From Candidatus Thioglobus sp. NP1 (lineage in GTDB: Bacteria > Pseudomonadota > Gammaproteobacteria > PS1 > Pseudothioglobaceae): a DNA stretch of 64,000 nucleotides. Shown in pieces: positions 1-9,994 of the stretch. The position numbers were made by a program, and so were the translations under genes. Each line of letters begins with the position of its first letter. Positions within the stretch are counted from its first letter, which is position 1. The stretch spans positions 806,001 to 870,000 of the forward strand of contig NZ_CP023860.1 in the NCBI RefSeq assembly GCF_003326015.1. The letters run 5' to 3'. The notes under the pieces are model-generated. The model was given only the letters and a program-made list of their open reading frames with translations. It did no database searches and was not told where the DNA came from.

Positions 1-144
1 ATCTTTAATGACTTTGAGATAATTCTCTAATTGTTGGCTAGTACTTATCAAGGGCAATAAAAAAATCTAATTGTTGCATTTTATCAACAACTAATGCATT
101 TATGAGATAATTAAGGTACTTTAATAGATTGTCAACAAAATTTT
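1..144. other. Upstream region of ntrY-like gene
   Basis: This stretch has no complete gene. Reading from base 1 in frame 1, an open frame closes at a TAA at 28-30, which could be the last codons of a gene lying outside the window, but it is too short to identify. The decamer CTAATTGTTG occurs twice (28-37 and 68-77), and TTGTTG/CAACAA at 72-91 can form a small hairpin. I see no convincing sigma-54 or sigma-70 promoter. The promoter of the two-component operon presumably lies here. Confidence 0.3.
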
Positions 145-2223
145 ATGTTGCTAAATCAAGCTTTTTCAATCAAAGAAGCTCCCCGTGCACTTTTTTGGAT
201 TAGCATTTTCTTAATCTCATTTTCTGGCATGTTCTATCTTGGCCTGAATGCTGAATTGATAGAGAAGTGGTATCTTGTCCTGGTTATTTTCAATGTGGTA
301 ATGAGTTTAGTCGCTATTTACTACATTGTGCTTTCAATGAAGAAGCTGAAGATGAATACTCAAGAAGGTGTTATTGGTTCAAAGTTTACTTGGTCATTTA
401 TAAAGATTGTTCCAGTCTTGGTATTAGTTCCTGTTCTATCTTTTTATCTTTTTTCTTTTGGCTCAATAAGAGATAATCTCCAAATTGCTGAGAGTAAATT
501 TGATGAGTTTAATCTTAAAGTTGGTGGAGAAGTTGATGAGCTTTATCGCAATACAAGTAATGTTGCAATTAAATATTATGATGACAGAACACGAAATATT
601 GGAAAGCTTGTAAATTACTTTGACGCTCCTAGTAAATCAGCTGAAGAAATGCAAACAGTTTTAAATCTTTTAGTCCAAGATTCATGGGCTTGTGAGCTAA
701 AGCTTTATGACAGCAATATGAATCTCGTTGCAAGTAGCAAAAGTGATTTAGTTTGCTTGAAAGATGGAATTACTGCTTCGACAAATGAATTTTCATTAAT
801 TGCACATTACTCTTCAGATTTTAGTATTGATAGTTTGACCTCCAGAATGACACGTTTTAGAGATGCGGCTAAGGATGCAGAATTAACACTTAATTCATCT
901 ATTATTAAAACTCGATTTATGATTGACTTTTCATCAACAATTTTATTAGCCGTTTTAAGCGCATTATTAATTGTTCTTAGAATGATAGATCAATTAATGA
1001 GACCAATGCATAATTTATCAATAGCAACTAGAGAAATTTCTTCAGGTAATTATGATGTGCAAATTGAGCAGAGCCCAAAAAATACTGATATGAATGACTT
1101 GATAGAACATTTTAATGAAATGAGTAGCAGAATCAAAATGTCTAGAGAAGGGCTTGATACCCATAATTTGTATCTTGAGACAATTTTAAAATATTCTTTT
1201 GGAGTTATTGCTTTAAACCAATATAAAAAAATACAACTCATAAATCCTGTAATTGGGAAAATGCTTCAAATTAAAGATGAGACAATTTTTATTTCAAAAT
1301 CCTATGATGCCATAATCAAAGATTACCCAAATTTAGAGCCTCTTTTTTCATTTATTGAGAAAAAGATAGGTGATGATTTACCTGAATGGAATGGAGAAGT
1401 TGAACTGACATTAAAAGATCGATATCGACTTATATATTGCCAGGGAGCTGTTCTTGATATTGAAAATAAATCACTTGGATACGTTATTATAATAAATGAT
1501 ATTTCAAAATTAAATCGCGCCCAGAAAAAAGCTGCATGGGGTGAGGTTGCAGTTCGAATGGCACATGAAATTAAAAATCCACTAACTCCAATATTGCTAT
1601 CTGCGCAAAGGTTACGCAACCTTTTTTTAGATAAATTAGATACTAAAGATTCTGCAATTATTAATAAAACAACACAAACTATTATTGATCAAGTTGCCTC
1701 TATGGATTCAATGGTAAGCGCCTTTGCAAACTATGCTAATACACCTGAAATTGTGAAAGTTTCTACCTCACTAAATGCTTTGATTAATAAATCTGTTGCT
1801 CTTTATGATAATAATGAAAATTTAAGAATTGATCTTGATTTGAGTGGTGACTTGCCAGAATTACAGATAGATAAAGATGCGGTTTCTAGGGTTATAATTA
1901 ATTTGATTAAAAATTCAATTGAAGCTAAGAAAGATGATGGTATTTTAAATATTAAAATTAAATCAAGATTCAAAAAAGATGAAGGCTTAGTTCGTTTTAC
2001 TATGATTGATGATGGAAGTGGCTTCCCAGAGGATATTATTGACCAAATTTTTGAGCCTTATATTACAACCAAAGAAAAAAGTGGTGGGTTAGGCTTGGCA
2101 ATTGTTCAAAATATTATTGAGCAACATGAAGGTCAAATATTTGCAAGTAATGTTGAGCCTCAAGGAGCAAGAATAACAATTGAATTCAGTATAATTAAAC
2201 CTGTAAAGGGGATAAAAAAATGA
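145..2223 (+). CDS. ntrY: NtrY-like membrane sensor histidine kinase
   Basis: Membrane-bound histidine kinase of the NtrY type (692 aa). The N-terminal half has about three membrane segments before residue 106, a predicted extracytoplasmic sensing stretch, and another membrane segment near 262-282. A HAMP linker (about 279-340) and a PAS-like region follow. The kinase core is complete: H-box AHEIKNPLTP with phospho-acceptor His474, N-box NLIKNSIEA near 586, G1 DDGSGFP near 621 and G2 GGLGLAI near 647. The gene overlaps the next, a response regulator, by four bases (ATGA), so the two are a cognate pair. NtrY kinases are linked to nitrogen or redox/envelope sensing; the signal here is unknown. 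The trkAH genes follow at once, so a link to ion homeostasis is possible but is inference. Confidence 0.9.
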   Translation: MLLNQAFSIKEAPRALFWISIFLISFSGMFYLGLNAELIEKWYLVLVIFNVVMSLVAIYYIVLSMKKLKMNTQEGVIGSKFTWSFIKIVPVLVLVPVLSFYLFSFGSIRDNLQIAESKFDEFNLKVGGEVDELYRNTSNVAIKYYDDRTRNIGKLVNYFDAPSKSAEEMQTVLNLLVQDSWACELKLYDSNMNLVASSKSDLVCLKDGITASTNEFSLIAHYSSDFSIDSLTSRMTRFRDAAKDAELTLNSSIIKTRFMIDFSSTILLAVLSALLIVLRMIDQLMRPMHNLSIATREISSGNYDVQIEQSPKNTDMNDLIEHFNEMSSRIKMSREGLDTHNLYLETILKYSFGVIALNQYKKIQLINPVIGKMLQIKDETIFISKSYDAIIKDYPNLEPLFSFIEKKIGDDLPEWNGEVELTLKDRYRLIYCQGAVLDIENKSLGYVIIINDISKLNRAQKKAAWGEVAVRMAHEIKNPLTPILLSAQRLRNLFLDKLDTKDSAIINKTTQTIIDQVASMDSMVSAFANYANTPEIVKVSTSLNALINKSVALYDNNENLRIDLDLSGDLPELQIDKDAVSRVIINLIKNSIEAKKDDGILNIKIKSRFKKDEGLVRFTMIDDGSGFPEDIIDQIFEPYITTKEKSGGLGLAIVQNIIEQHEGQIFASNVEPQGARITIEFSIIKPVKGIKK

Positions 2224-2795
2224 ATGAAGAAGCTATTTTAGGCAGAATACTTATTATTGATGATGAAAAAGATAATACAGAGATTATTAAGGATATTTTA
2301 GAAGATGTTAATTATTCGACTGTTCTTGCAAGAAGTGCTGCTGAAGCAAAAACTATTGTTAACACAAACTCTTTTGATTTGATTTTAATGGATGTTTGGA
2401 TGCCTGGTCAAGATGGTATTTCACTTCTCTCAGAATGGCATTCAGAAGGTTTTGATACGCCAGTGGTAATGATGTCAGGGCATGCTGAACCTAGTGATAT
2501 TGTTAAGGCAATGAAGCTAGGTGCTACTGATTTTTTAAAGAAACCCCTTCATGATTTTTTACCAATTTTAAGAAATATAATGACTGATCAAGGTTCTGAA
2601 GAATCTACACAACAAGTGAGTGGTATCGATTACTCTCTTAAGCTTAAAGAAGCTCGCAATATCTTTGAAAGTCAATACTTACTCCATCATCTTAAGGTTA
2701 ATGATAACAACATTGCCATAGTTGCAGAAATTGCAGGTCTAGAGAGAACTACACTCTATAGAAAACTAAAAGACTTAGGGATTGATAAGAAATGA
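2220..2795 (+). CDS. Short NtrX-like response regulator without AAA+ domain
   Basis: Response regulator (191 aa) paired with the preceding kinase by a 4-bp overlap. The receiver domain has the acidic pair Asp14/Asp15, phospho-acceptor Asp58 in LILMDVWMPG, and Lys107 in FLKKPL. The C-terminus is a Fis-type helix-turn-helix (AEIAGLERTTLYRKLKDLGI, residues about 166-185). A classical NtrX is about 450 aa, with a sigma-54-activating AAA+ ATPase between these domains. Here a short linker replaces it and no GAFTGA-type motif exists. It should bind DNA and act like PrrA/ActR/RegA regulators rather than as a sigma-54 activator. The receiver and HTH read through cleanly, so this is a natural short form and not a frameshift. 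Confidence 0.88.
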   Translation: MNEEAILGRILIIDDEKDNTEIIKDILEDVNYSTVLARSAAEAKTIVNTNSFDLILMDVWMPGQDGISLLSEWHSEGFDTPVVMMSGHAEPSDIVKAMKLGATDFLKKPLHDFLPILRNIMTDQGSEESTQQVSGIDYSLKLKEARNIFESQYLLHHLKVNDNNIAIVAEIAGLERTTLYRKLKDLGIDKK

Positions 2796-4162
2796 AAATT
2801 TTAATCTTAGGTGCTGGCCAGGTAGGCTCAACACTAGCAAAGTATCTTTGCTCAGATAATGATAATGATATTACCATTGTAGATCAAAAAGAAGACAAGC
2901 TCTCTCCACTTCAGAGACATCTTGATATTAAAACTGTTATGGGTTATGGGGCATATCCGAGTGTCTTAGAAAAGGCTGGAATCAAATCTATGGATATGGT
3001 TATTGCTGTGATGGGCTCTGATGAGAGGAATATGGTTGCATGCAGAATGGCTCATACTTTGTACAATGTAGAGAAAAAAATTGCACGTATAAGAACGAAA
3101 GAGTATTTGCTAAGACCTGAAATATTTAGTAATGATGCTTTACCAATTGATTTCTTAATTACACCTGAGATTTTAATAACTGACTATATAAAAGGAATTG
3201 TGGAAGAGCCTGGTGCATCTCAAGTATTTGACTTTGAAAATGGCCTTGTCCAGCTAGTAGAGACCCGTGCATATGTTGGAACACCCATTGTTAACAGACC
3301 CATTAAAGAACTTCATGAGCATATGCCAGACGTAAAAATGCGAATTGTAAGTCTATATCGAAATGGAAAAGCTATTCCTGCTTTGAGTGATACGGTTATA
3401 AGAGAGGGTGACCAAGTTTATTTTCTGGCTAAAAAAAATCATATTTCAAGAGCTTTGAAAGAATTTAGACGAGCTGAAAATACATATGAAAAAATATTTA
3501 TTGCAGGGGGAGGAAGTATTGGGCTTAATGTTGCAACACTTCTTGAAGATACTCATAATATTCGAATTGTGGAGCTTAATGAGGAGAGAGCAAAATCATT
3601 AGCTGAGCAATTAGATAATACATTAGTTCTTCAAGGGAGCGCCTCTGATGAGGACTTGCTTAAAGAGGAAGGTATTGAAAATACTGATTTATTTTTAGCT
3701 TTAACTGATTCAGATGAGGTTAACGTTATTGTCTCAATTTTGGCTAAACGCTTAGGGGCTCATAAAACTATTGCTCTTGTAAAGAGGGACGTTTATTCTT
3801 CGTTGGCAGAACAGAGTGGAGATGTTGATATTATTGTTTCACCTGACCAAATAACAGTGAGCGGTATTTTGTCTCATATTAGAAAGGGTGATTGCATGAA
3901 AGTGCATTCTCTTCAGCATGGAAAAGCTGAGGCAATTGAAATTGTTGTGCATGGCGATGAAAAAACATCTGAAGTTGTTGGTATGAAAATTAAGGATTTA
4001 CCACTTCCTGAGGGTGTTGTGATTGGAGCTATTGTTAGAGATAATGAGTTATTAATGGGCTCTAAAAAGCTCATAATAGAGCAAGGTGATCATGTATTGA
4101 TGGTACTTATGGATGTTCAGAAAATTCATGAAGTTGAAGCTTTATTCCTTGAGAATGAATAA
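2792..4162 (+). CDS. trkA: TrkA potassium uptake regulatory subunit
   Basis: Cytoplasmic NAD(H)-binding gating subunit of the Trk potassium uptake system (456 aa, normal length). It is the duplicated RCK form: the first Rossmann glycine motif GAGQVGSTLAKYL is at residue 7 and the second, GGGSIGLNVA, near 234, each followed by an RCK_C/TrkA-C domain. The start codon overlaps the stop of the response regulator by four bases, and trkH follows 39 bases after its end. The four genes thus look like a single transcription unit, which suggests the two-component system may control K+ uptake (inference). Confidence 0.95.
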   Translation: MKILILGAGQVGSTLAKYLCSDNDNDITIVDQKEDKLSPLQRHLDIKTVMGYGAYPSVLEKAGIKSMDMVIAVMGSDERNMVACRMAHTLYNVEKKIARIRTKEYLLRPEIFSNDALPIDFLITPEILITDYIKGIVEEPGASQVFDFENGLVQLVETRAYVGTPIVNRPIKELHEHMPDVKMRIVSLYRNGKAIPALSDTVIREGDQVYFLAKKNHISRALKEFRRAENTYEKIFIAGGGSIGLNVATLLEDTHNIRIVELNEERAKSLAEQLDNTLVLQGSASDEDLLKEEGIENTDLFLALTDSDEVNVIVSILAKRLGAHKTIALVKRDVYSSLAEQSGDVDIIVSPDQITVSGILSHIRKGDCMKVHSLQHGKAEAIEIVVHGDEKTSEVVGMKIKDLPLPEGVVIGAIVRDNELLMGSKKLIIEQGDHVLMVLMDVQKIHEVEALFLENE

Positions 4163-4201
4163 CAGCTTTTATAAATCAAAAAATAAAATGGTAGATATTA
4201 A

Positions 4202-5653
4202 ATGCAGTTAAGTATAGTTGCAAAGACCATAGGCCTCTTGCTTATGATTTTTAGTCTAGCCCAATTACCCCCTATAATTGTCGATTTTATATATGCTGAA
4301 GGTGAATACCTTTCTTTTGTAATTGCTTTTTTTCTAACAATTATTGGTGGTTTGACCTTATGGTGGCCTTTTCGAAAAGTGAAAAAAGATTTTCGAATTC
4401 GGGAGGGCGTTTTAATAGTTGTCTGTTTTTGGATAGTATTATCATTATTTGGTACTTTTCCTTTATTAATTACTGATTCAATTACTAACCTTTCATTTTC
4501 TGATGCCTTTTTCGAATCAATGTCTGGTCTTACAACAACTGGGGCAACAGTTTTAACTCAGTTAGACGATCTTCCTAAGAGTATCCTTTTTTATCGTCAG
4601 CAACTGCAATGGCTTGGTGGGATGGGGATTATTGTTCTAGCAGTAGCTGTTCTTCCTCTTTTAGGGGTTGGAGGTATGGAGCTTTATCATGCTGAATCAA
4701 GTGGTATTGCTAAGGATAGGCTTACTCCAAAACTTAGAAATACTGCAATTGCCTTATGGAAGATATATGTTTCATTAACAATTCTATGTGCTTTAGGTTA
4801 TTTTTTAGCTGGTATGTCGATTTTTGATGCCATTAGTCATAGTTTTTCAACTGTTGCTATTGGAGGCTTTTCAACACATGACGCTTCAATTGGCTATTTC
4901 AATTCAGTGTCAGTGGAAATGATTGCAATTTTCTTTATGTTTTTGGCAGGAATTAACTTTTCTTTGCACTTTGTGGCTTGGAATAATCGTTCATTAGTCG
5001 ACTATATTAAAGACTCTGAATTTAAAACATACTCAATGGTATTAGTTAGCTCTTCAGTCATAGTACTTTTAGCACTCAGTTTAAACTCAGAATATACTAG
5101 TGTTGGTGAGACAATGAGGTATGGAATATTTCAAACAATATCAATAGCAACTACAACAGGATTTTCATCACAAAATTATAGTAACTGGCCTGCTGCAATT
5201 CCGGTTTTTCTTATTATGGTTAGCTTTATAGGCGCTTGTGTTGGCTCAACAGGTGGTGGAATAAAAGTAGTTCGAATACTAGTTATGTTTAGACTAGGTA
5301 TGAAAGAAATTAATAGATTTATTAGACCAAATGCTCAGGTCAGTGTCAAATTAAATAAAGCAAGTCTCAATGAAAAAGCGCTTATTTCTGTACTTGGATT
5401 CTTTTCACTTTATGCTATTTCATTTTTTATTATTTTAATGCTATTAATGTTCGCAGGGTTAAATCAGGTAACAGCCTATTCTGCTACTGCAGCAACTATG
5501 AATAACCTTGGGCCAGGACTAGGAGATGTTTCTCAAAGTTATGGAGCCTTGAGTGATACTGCGAAGTGGATTTTGAGCTTTTCTATGCTCATTGGAAGAT
5601 TAGAGGTATTAACAATTATTGCTCTATTTCATAGAGCTTTTTGGCGAAATTAA
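4202..5653 (+). CDS. trkH: TrkH potassium channel-like transporter
   Basis: Integral inner-membrane K+-translocating subunit (483 aa) that works with TrkA. It contains the four MPM repeats of the Trk/Ktr/HKT family. Selectivity-filter stretches are visible, for example LTTTGATVL, TVAIGGFSTH, ATTTGFSSQ and AATMNNLGPG, each with the conserved filter glycine. Hydrophobic segments run throughout. It ends a few bases before a bidirectional hairpin terminator shared with the convergent pyrophosphatase gene. Confidence 0.95.
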   Translation: MQLSIVAKTIGLLLMIFSLAQLPPIIVDFIYAEGEYLSFVIAFFLTIIGGLTLWWPFRKVKKDFRIREGVLIVVCFWIVLSLFGTFPLLITDSITNLSFSDAFFESMSGLTTTGATVLTQLDDLPKSILFYRQQLQWLGGMGIIVLAVAVLPLLGVGGMELYHAESSGIAKDRLTPKLRNTAIALWKIYVSLTILCALGYFLAGMSIFDAISHSFSTVAIGGFSTHDASIGYFNSVSVEMIAIFFMFLAGINFSLHFVAWNNRSLVDYIKDSEFKTYSMVLVSSSVIVLLALSLNSEYTSVGETMRYGIFQTISIATTTGFSSQNYSNWPAAIPVFLIMVSFIGACVGSTGGGIKVVRILVMFRLGMKEINRFIRPNAQVSVKLNKASLNEKALISVLGFFSLYAISFFIILMLLMFAGLNQVTAYSATAATMNNLGPGLGDVSQSYGALSDTAKWILSFSMLIGRLEVLTIIALFHRAFWRN

Positions 5654-5661
5654 TTGGAAAC

Positions 5662-5702
5662 TTCAACCCCACTAGAAGGGTAGGGTTGAATTAGTTATTT
5701 TT
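5662..5702. terminator. Bidirectional terminator between trkH and hppA
   Basis: Perfect 8-bp inverted repeat TTCAACCC (5662-5669) / GGGTTGAA (5683-5690), followed by a T-rich tract (TTAGTTATTTTT) on the + side. It lies between the stop codons of two convergent genes and so probably ends both transcripts. The A-rich stretch on the left side is weaker, so the + direction is the better terminator. Confidence 0.75.
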
Positions 5703-7704
5703 ATAATAAAGGCGCTATAACTAAGCTGACAATCGCCATAACATTAATAAGAATATTCATTGATGGGCCAGATGTATCCTTAAAGGGATCACCAACAGTA
5801 TCACCAACAACAGTTGCAGTATGAACGTCAGTTCCCTTACCACCAAAGTTGCCCTTTTCTACATGCTTTTTAGCATTATCCCATGCTCCACCAGCGTTTG
5901 CCATCATAAGAGCCATTAGAACACAGCCTAGAAGGGCACCAGCTAACATTCCACCAAGTGCCTCAGGACTTATCAAAAAACCTACTAAAACAGGAGCTGC
6001 TACAGCTATAACTCCTGGAAGAACCATCTTTTTAAGTGCTGCAGTTGTTGCAATATCAACACATTTAGCAGTATCAGGCTCAGCTTTACCTTCTAATAGT
6101 CCTTTAATTTCTTTAAACTGTCTTCTAACTTCCTCAATCATTTCAAACGCAGCATCACCAACAGCTGTCATTGTAAGAGATGCAATTAAGAATGGAATTG
6201 TTCCACCAATAAGAAGACCAATTAAAACTTCAGCACTATTTAGCTTGAGTATGAAATCATCAGAGTTTGCACTTACTGTTTCAGTATATGCTGTAATGAT
6301 TGCAAGAGCTGCAAGAGCAGCTGCACCAATGGCAAATCCCTTACCAATAGCAGCTGTCGTGTTACCAAGTTCATCAAGCGAGTCCGTGATTTTACGGGTA
6401 TCTTCTCCAAGACCAGCCATTTCAGCTATACCACCAGCATTATCTGCAATTGGACCATAGGCATCAATTGCCATAGTCATACCTACAGTAGCTAACATTC
6501 CAATAGCAGCAATACCAACACCATATAATCCAACATATAAGTTTGAAACATAAATGATTAAACAAATCATAAGGATTGGTACAACCACTGACTGCATACC
6601 AATTGCTAAGCCTTTGATCATTACTGTGGCTGCACCTGTTTTACCTGATTCTGCAATATCTCTAATTGGTTTTCCTGCAGTGTAATACTCAGTTACAAGT
6701 CCAATAATAATTCCACCAATGCTTCCCATTAGAACTGCAGCCCAAATGGAATTTGCAACATCTAAGAAATCGATAAGGAAATAAGAGGTAATAATAAATA
6801 AAAGTGCCGAACCAATGGTACCCATTCGAAGAGCAGATTCTGGTGACTTATTTGATGACATTTTCACAACAATAATACCAATGATAGAGCAAATAAGACC
6901 GAGAGATGCAAGTGCAAGAGGGAGAAACATTAACTCACTTCTATTACCACCAAGCATATCTAATGCCACAACTGATAGTGTAGAAGCAATTGCAATTGTT
7001 GCAATCATTGAACCACAATAGGACTCAAAAATATCTGAACCCATTCCAGCAATATCTCCAACATTATCTCCAACATTGTCAGCAATAACTGCAGGATTGC
7101 GAGGATCATCTTCAGGAATACCAGCTTCTAATTTACCTACTAAGTCAGCACCAACATCAGCGCTTTTAGTAAAAATACCACCACCAACACGAGAAAATAA
7201 AGCAACTACTGAACCACCCATGGCAAAACCATGAAGCGCTTCAGAATGTGTTGCACCAAAAAAGTAGTAAAGTCCACCTAAGCCAAGAAGCCCAAGTGCT
7301 GCAACTGAGAGTCCCATAACTGAACCACCAAAGAAGGCAACAGTAAGAGCAGCTGCACTTCCTTCTTTATGAGCGGCTTGGGTTGTTCTAACGTTGGCAA
7401 TAGTTGCAGTTTCCATTCCTATATAGCCAGCAGTAGCAGATGTAACTGCACCAATTAAGAAGCATAAAGCACTTTCCCAACCAAGAAAAAAGTAGACTAA
7501 AACAAGTAAAACTAATGCAAACATACTGAGCATTTGATATTCACGTTTCATGAATACAATTGCACCAATATGAATCTGTTCACCAATCTTTTGAACATCT
7601 CCACTCCCACCAGGTTGTTTTTTTATCCACTGATAAATAAAAACCACTATCAACAGTCCTAAAACACCCAATGAAGGCGCTATCAAATTTGCATCAAAAT
7701 TCAT
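5701..7704 (-). CDS. hppA: Membrane-bound ion-pumping pyrophosphatase
   Basis: Polytopic membrane pyrophosphatase (667 aa from this start) that couples PPi hydrolysis to H+ or Na+ export. Hallmarks are [10 protein letters not shown], the substrate-site stretch [18 protein letters not shown], and the C-terminal DNAKKHVE...[25 protein letters not shown] has Ala where K+-independent enzymes have Lys, so the enzyme should be K+-dependent. The gate glutamate is in SDIFESY, the position used by Na+-PPases and many bacterial H+-PPases and not the plant position. An upstream ATG would add ten residues, but I chose 7704 because AGGAGAG precedes it at good spacing. It is monocistronic and convergent with trkH. 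Confidence 0.95.
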   Translation of the reverse strand: MNFDANLIAPSLGVLGLLIVVFIYQWIKKQPGGSGDVQKIGEQIHIGAIVFMKREYQMLSMFALVLLVLVYFFLGWESALCFLIGAVTSATAGYIGMETATIANVRTTQAAHKEGSAAALTVAFFGGSVMGLSVAALGLLGLGGLYYFFGATHSEALHGFAMGGSVVALFSRVGGGIFTKSADVGADLVGKLEAGIPEDDPRNPAVIADNVGDNVGDIAGMGSDIFESYCGSMIATIAIASTLSVVALDMLGGNRSELMFLPLALASLGLICSIIGIIVVKMSSNKSPESALRMGTIGSALLFIITSYFLIDFLDVANSIWAAVLMGSIGGIIIGLVTEYYTAGKPIRDIAESGKTGAATVMIKGLAIGMQSVVVPILMICLIIYVSNLYVGLYGVGIAAIGMLATVGMTMAIDAYGPIADNAGGIAEMAGLGEDTRKITDSLDELGNTTAAIGKGFAIGAAALAALAIITAYTETVSANSDDFILKLNSAEVLIGLLIGGTIPFLIASLTMTAVGDAAFEMIEEVRRQFKEIKGLLEGKAEPDTAKCVDIATTAALKKMVLPGVIAVAAPVLVGFLISPEALGGMLAGALLGCVLMALMMANAGGAWDNAKKHVEKGNFGGKGTDVHTATVVGDTVGDPFKDTSGPSMNILINVMAIVSLVIAPLL

Positions 7705-7858
7705 TTTCTCTCCTAAAATTAAATGAAGCGGCAATGATATCCTAAAGTACTGAAAATTTGGAAAAAAAAATACTAAATTTGAATTGAAATGAGGTAAATT
7801 TAACTCAATTTAATCTTATAAAATAAAATTTGATTAATATCTGTTATTTACAATCAAA

Positions 7859-8746
7859 ATGTTTGTAATTCGATTTGCACTGCTATCATCTTTTTTCTAT
7901 GCTTTAAATGTAAGTATGATCCCCTTGATCTATACTTTTGAAATTAGTATATTTTTATTCTTATTTATTCGTTTTGGAACAACTTTTTGTACTTCATTAA
8001 TAGTAACTAAAAGTTTATTCTCTTATAAAAAAATTAAACACCACCAACTTACCTCCTGGCTTATTGTGCTTTCTTTTTTATTTGGTATCCAGTCTTGGCT
8101 ATATGTTGAAGCTGTGAAATATATGTCAGTAGGACTTGCTAGTGTAATTTTATTTACCTATCCTTTGCTTACTTATTTAATAATTTCCTTACGAAAACGC
8201 AGACAACTTGATTTGATAACAATATTAATGTTTATAGTTGCAACATTAGGAATCGCAGCAATATCTCAAAGTTCAGAAGGATTTTATACAATGGTAATTG
8301 GTATTATTCTGGCCTTACTATCTGCATTAAGCTATTCATTAATTCTTATTTTGACTCCAAGGGTAGGTAGTTTAAAGAATTGGGAGATTGTCAAATATAC
8401 TACTCTTATTCCAGCTCTTACATTTTTATACTTATTTATTGATGAAATTGGTTTTTACTATCCAAGTGGTGAAGGTATTATTCTTTCTTTAGTTTCTGGA
8501 ACTTTCTTTGCTACTGGGATGATGTTTTATCATATTTCTGTGCGTCGTTATGGTCCGGTAAGAACAGCTAATATTGGATATACTGAGCCTTTATTGGTAT
8601 TAATTTTTGGTTTTATAGCCTATGCTGATGCAATAACTATGACTCAATCATTGGGTGTAATTTTGGTGGCAATCGCCTCTATCACTATTGAAAGAAGACA
8701 GTTGACACAAGGCAATAGTTCTGGGGTAAAAAGTAGCTCTGAATAG
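7859..8746 (+). CDS. EamA/DMT-family transporter
   Basis: Integral membrane protein (295 aa) with about ten hydrophobic segments in two homologous halves, as in drug/metabolite transporters of the EamA family. The repeat signature is visible near KYMSVGLASVILFTYPLLTYL and again near RTANIGYTEPLLVLIFGFIAY. Substrates of this family are amino acids, metabolites or nucleotides and cannot be told from sequence. It sits just upstream of, and in line with, an ammonia-lyase and an M24 hydrolase, so an amino-acid-related substrate is a reasonable guess. The ATG has no strong ribosome binding site. Confidence 0.85.
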   Translation: MFVIRFALLSSFFYALNVSMIPLIYTFEISIFLFLFIRFGTTFCTSLIVTKSLFSYKKIKHHQLTSWLIVLSFLFGIQSWLYVEAVKYMSVGLASVILFTYPLLTYLIISLRKRRQLDLITILMFIVATLGIAAISQSSEGFYTMVIGIILALLSALSYSLILILTPRVGSLKNWEIVKYTTLIPALTFLYLFIDEIGFYYPSGEGIILSLVSGTFFATGMMFYHISVRRYGPVRTANIGYTEPLLVLIFGFIAYADAITMTQSLGVILVAIASITIERRQLTQGNSSGVKSSSE

Positions 8747-8767
8747 TAAAATTAAATAACTTTGAAT

Positions 8768-9976
8768 ATGACAAATAATTACAGCAATTTTTCTGAAGTT
8801 TTCTCGCATTTCGAAAATAATCGAATTCAAGTTGGTTCTGAATACAAGCATCAAGATATTTTGAGTTTAGCGGCCTTTAAATTGGCTAATAATGAAATTA
8901 CTTCATGGGATGGATACAAACCTACTCCTCTTCATAATTTTTCTGATATGGCCAAAGATACTGGGGTTGAATTGATTGTTTATAAAGATGAAAATCCTCG
9001 TTTTACTCTTAAAAGCTTTAAAGCTCTTGGAGGAGCTTATGCAGTAGCAAATCTCTTGATTCAAAAGTTAAAGGAGAATGGGATTGATGCTAACTCTTCA
9101 GATCTAATAGCAGGAATACATAGAGACTTTACTTCAAAAATTACTGTTTGCTGTGCAACAGATGGCAATCATGGGAGATCAGTTGCCTGGGGAGCACAAA
9201 AGTTTGGCTGTAATTGTGAAATTTATATTCACCGAAATGTGAGTGTTGCTAGAGAGAAGGCAATTGCAAAATATGGTGCAGACGTTAATCGAATAAAAGG
9301 TAATTATGATGATTCAGTTCGCTTAGCTGCTGAAGTTGCTGAAAAGAATAGCTATACCGTTGTCTCTGATACTTCATATGAGGGCTATACTGATATTCCA
9401 AAAGATGTTATGCAGGGTTATACAGTTATGGTGGATGAGGCATTAAAGCAAATGGATACAGTCCCAACCCACGTGTTCCTTCAGGGCGGTGTGGGTGGAT
9501 TTCCAGCCGCAGTTGTTTCTTTTTTAGTTGAAAGTCTAGAGAATCCACCTAAATTCGTTGTTGTTGAACCAGTAAATGCAGATTGTTTATTTCAGAGCGC
9601 TAAGAATGGAAAACCTACAGCAGTTCATGGTGAATTAGATACAATAATGGCTGGGCTTGCATGTGGTGAAGTATCAGTATTAGCATGGGCTATTCTTGAG
9701 AGTTATGTTTCACATTTTATGACTATTACTGATAACTCAATCCCTGAAGCAATGAAGCTTTTATCAAATAGAGATGTTCCTATAGTCGCTGGAGAATCTG
9801 CAGTTACAGGTCTGGCTGGATTTCTTATAGCCTCTAATAGTAAGGAACTTAGAGAAAAACTTATGATTAATGAGAATTCAAAGATTTTATTTTTTGGAAC
9901 AGAGGGTGATACTGACGAAGAAATGTATGAAAAATTAGTTGGAAAGTCCTCAGAAGAAGTTTTAGCAGTTATTTAA
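8768..9976 (+). CDS. dpaL: Diaminopropionate ammonia-lyase-like PLP enzyme
   Basis: Fold-type II PLP-dependent lyase resembling diaminopropionate ammonia-lyase (2,3-diaminopropionate to pyruvate plus ammonia). The PLP lysine is Lys85 in LKSFKALGGAYA, the cofactor-stacking DGNHGRSVAWGA motif follows, and the phosphate-binding glycine loop is GGVGGFPAAV. Length (402 aa) fits the family. A TTG six bases upstream could also start it; ATG at 8768 is preferred, and neither has a clear ribosome site. A threonine/serine dehydratase-like specificity cannot be excluded. The M24 hydrolase gene follows 18 bases later, suggesting joint catabolism of an amino acid or peptide. Confidence 0.85.
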   Translation: MTNNYSNFSEVFSHFENNRIQVGSEYKHQDILSLAAFKLANNEITSWDGYKPTPLHNFSDMAKDTGVELIVYKDENPRFTLKSFKALGGAYAVANLLIQKLKENGIDANSSDLIAGIHRDFTSKITVCCATDGNHGRSVAWGAQKFGCNCEIYIHRNVSVAREKAIAKYGADVNRIKGNYDDSVRLAAEVAEKNSYTVVSDTSYEGYTDIPKDVMQGYTVMVDEALKQMDTVPTHVFLQGGVGGFPAAVVSFLVESLENPPKFVVVEPVNADCLFQSAKNGKPTAVHGELDTIMAGLACGEVSVLAWAILESYVSHFMTITDNSIPEAMKLLSNRDVPIVAGESAVTGLAGFLIASNSKELREKLMINENSKILFFGTEGDTDEEMYEKLVGKSSEEVLAVI

Positions 9977-9994
9977 GAGGTTAGGAGTAAAAAT

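Noticed and set aside
1-144. Sigma-54 promoter before the NtrY-like kinase
   Set aside because: TTGGC occurs near base 36, but the matching TTGCA box at the required spacing is missing.
5849-6460. 203-residue plus-strand frame
   Set aside because: It is the antisense shadow of the membrane pyrophosphatase gene, rich in Ala/Ser/Pro from reverse reading of conserved helices, with no ribosome site.
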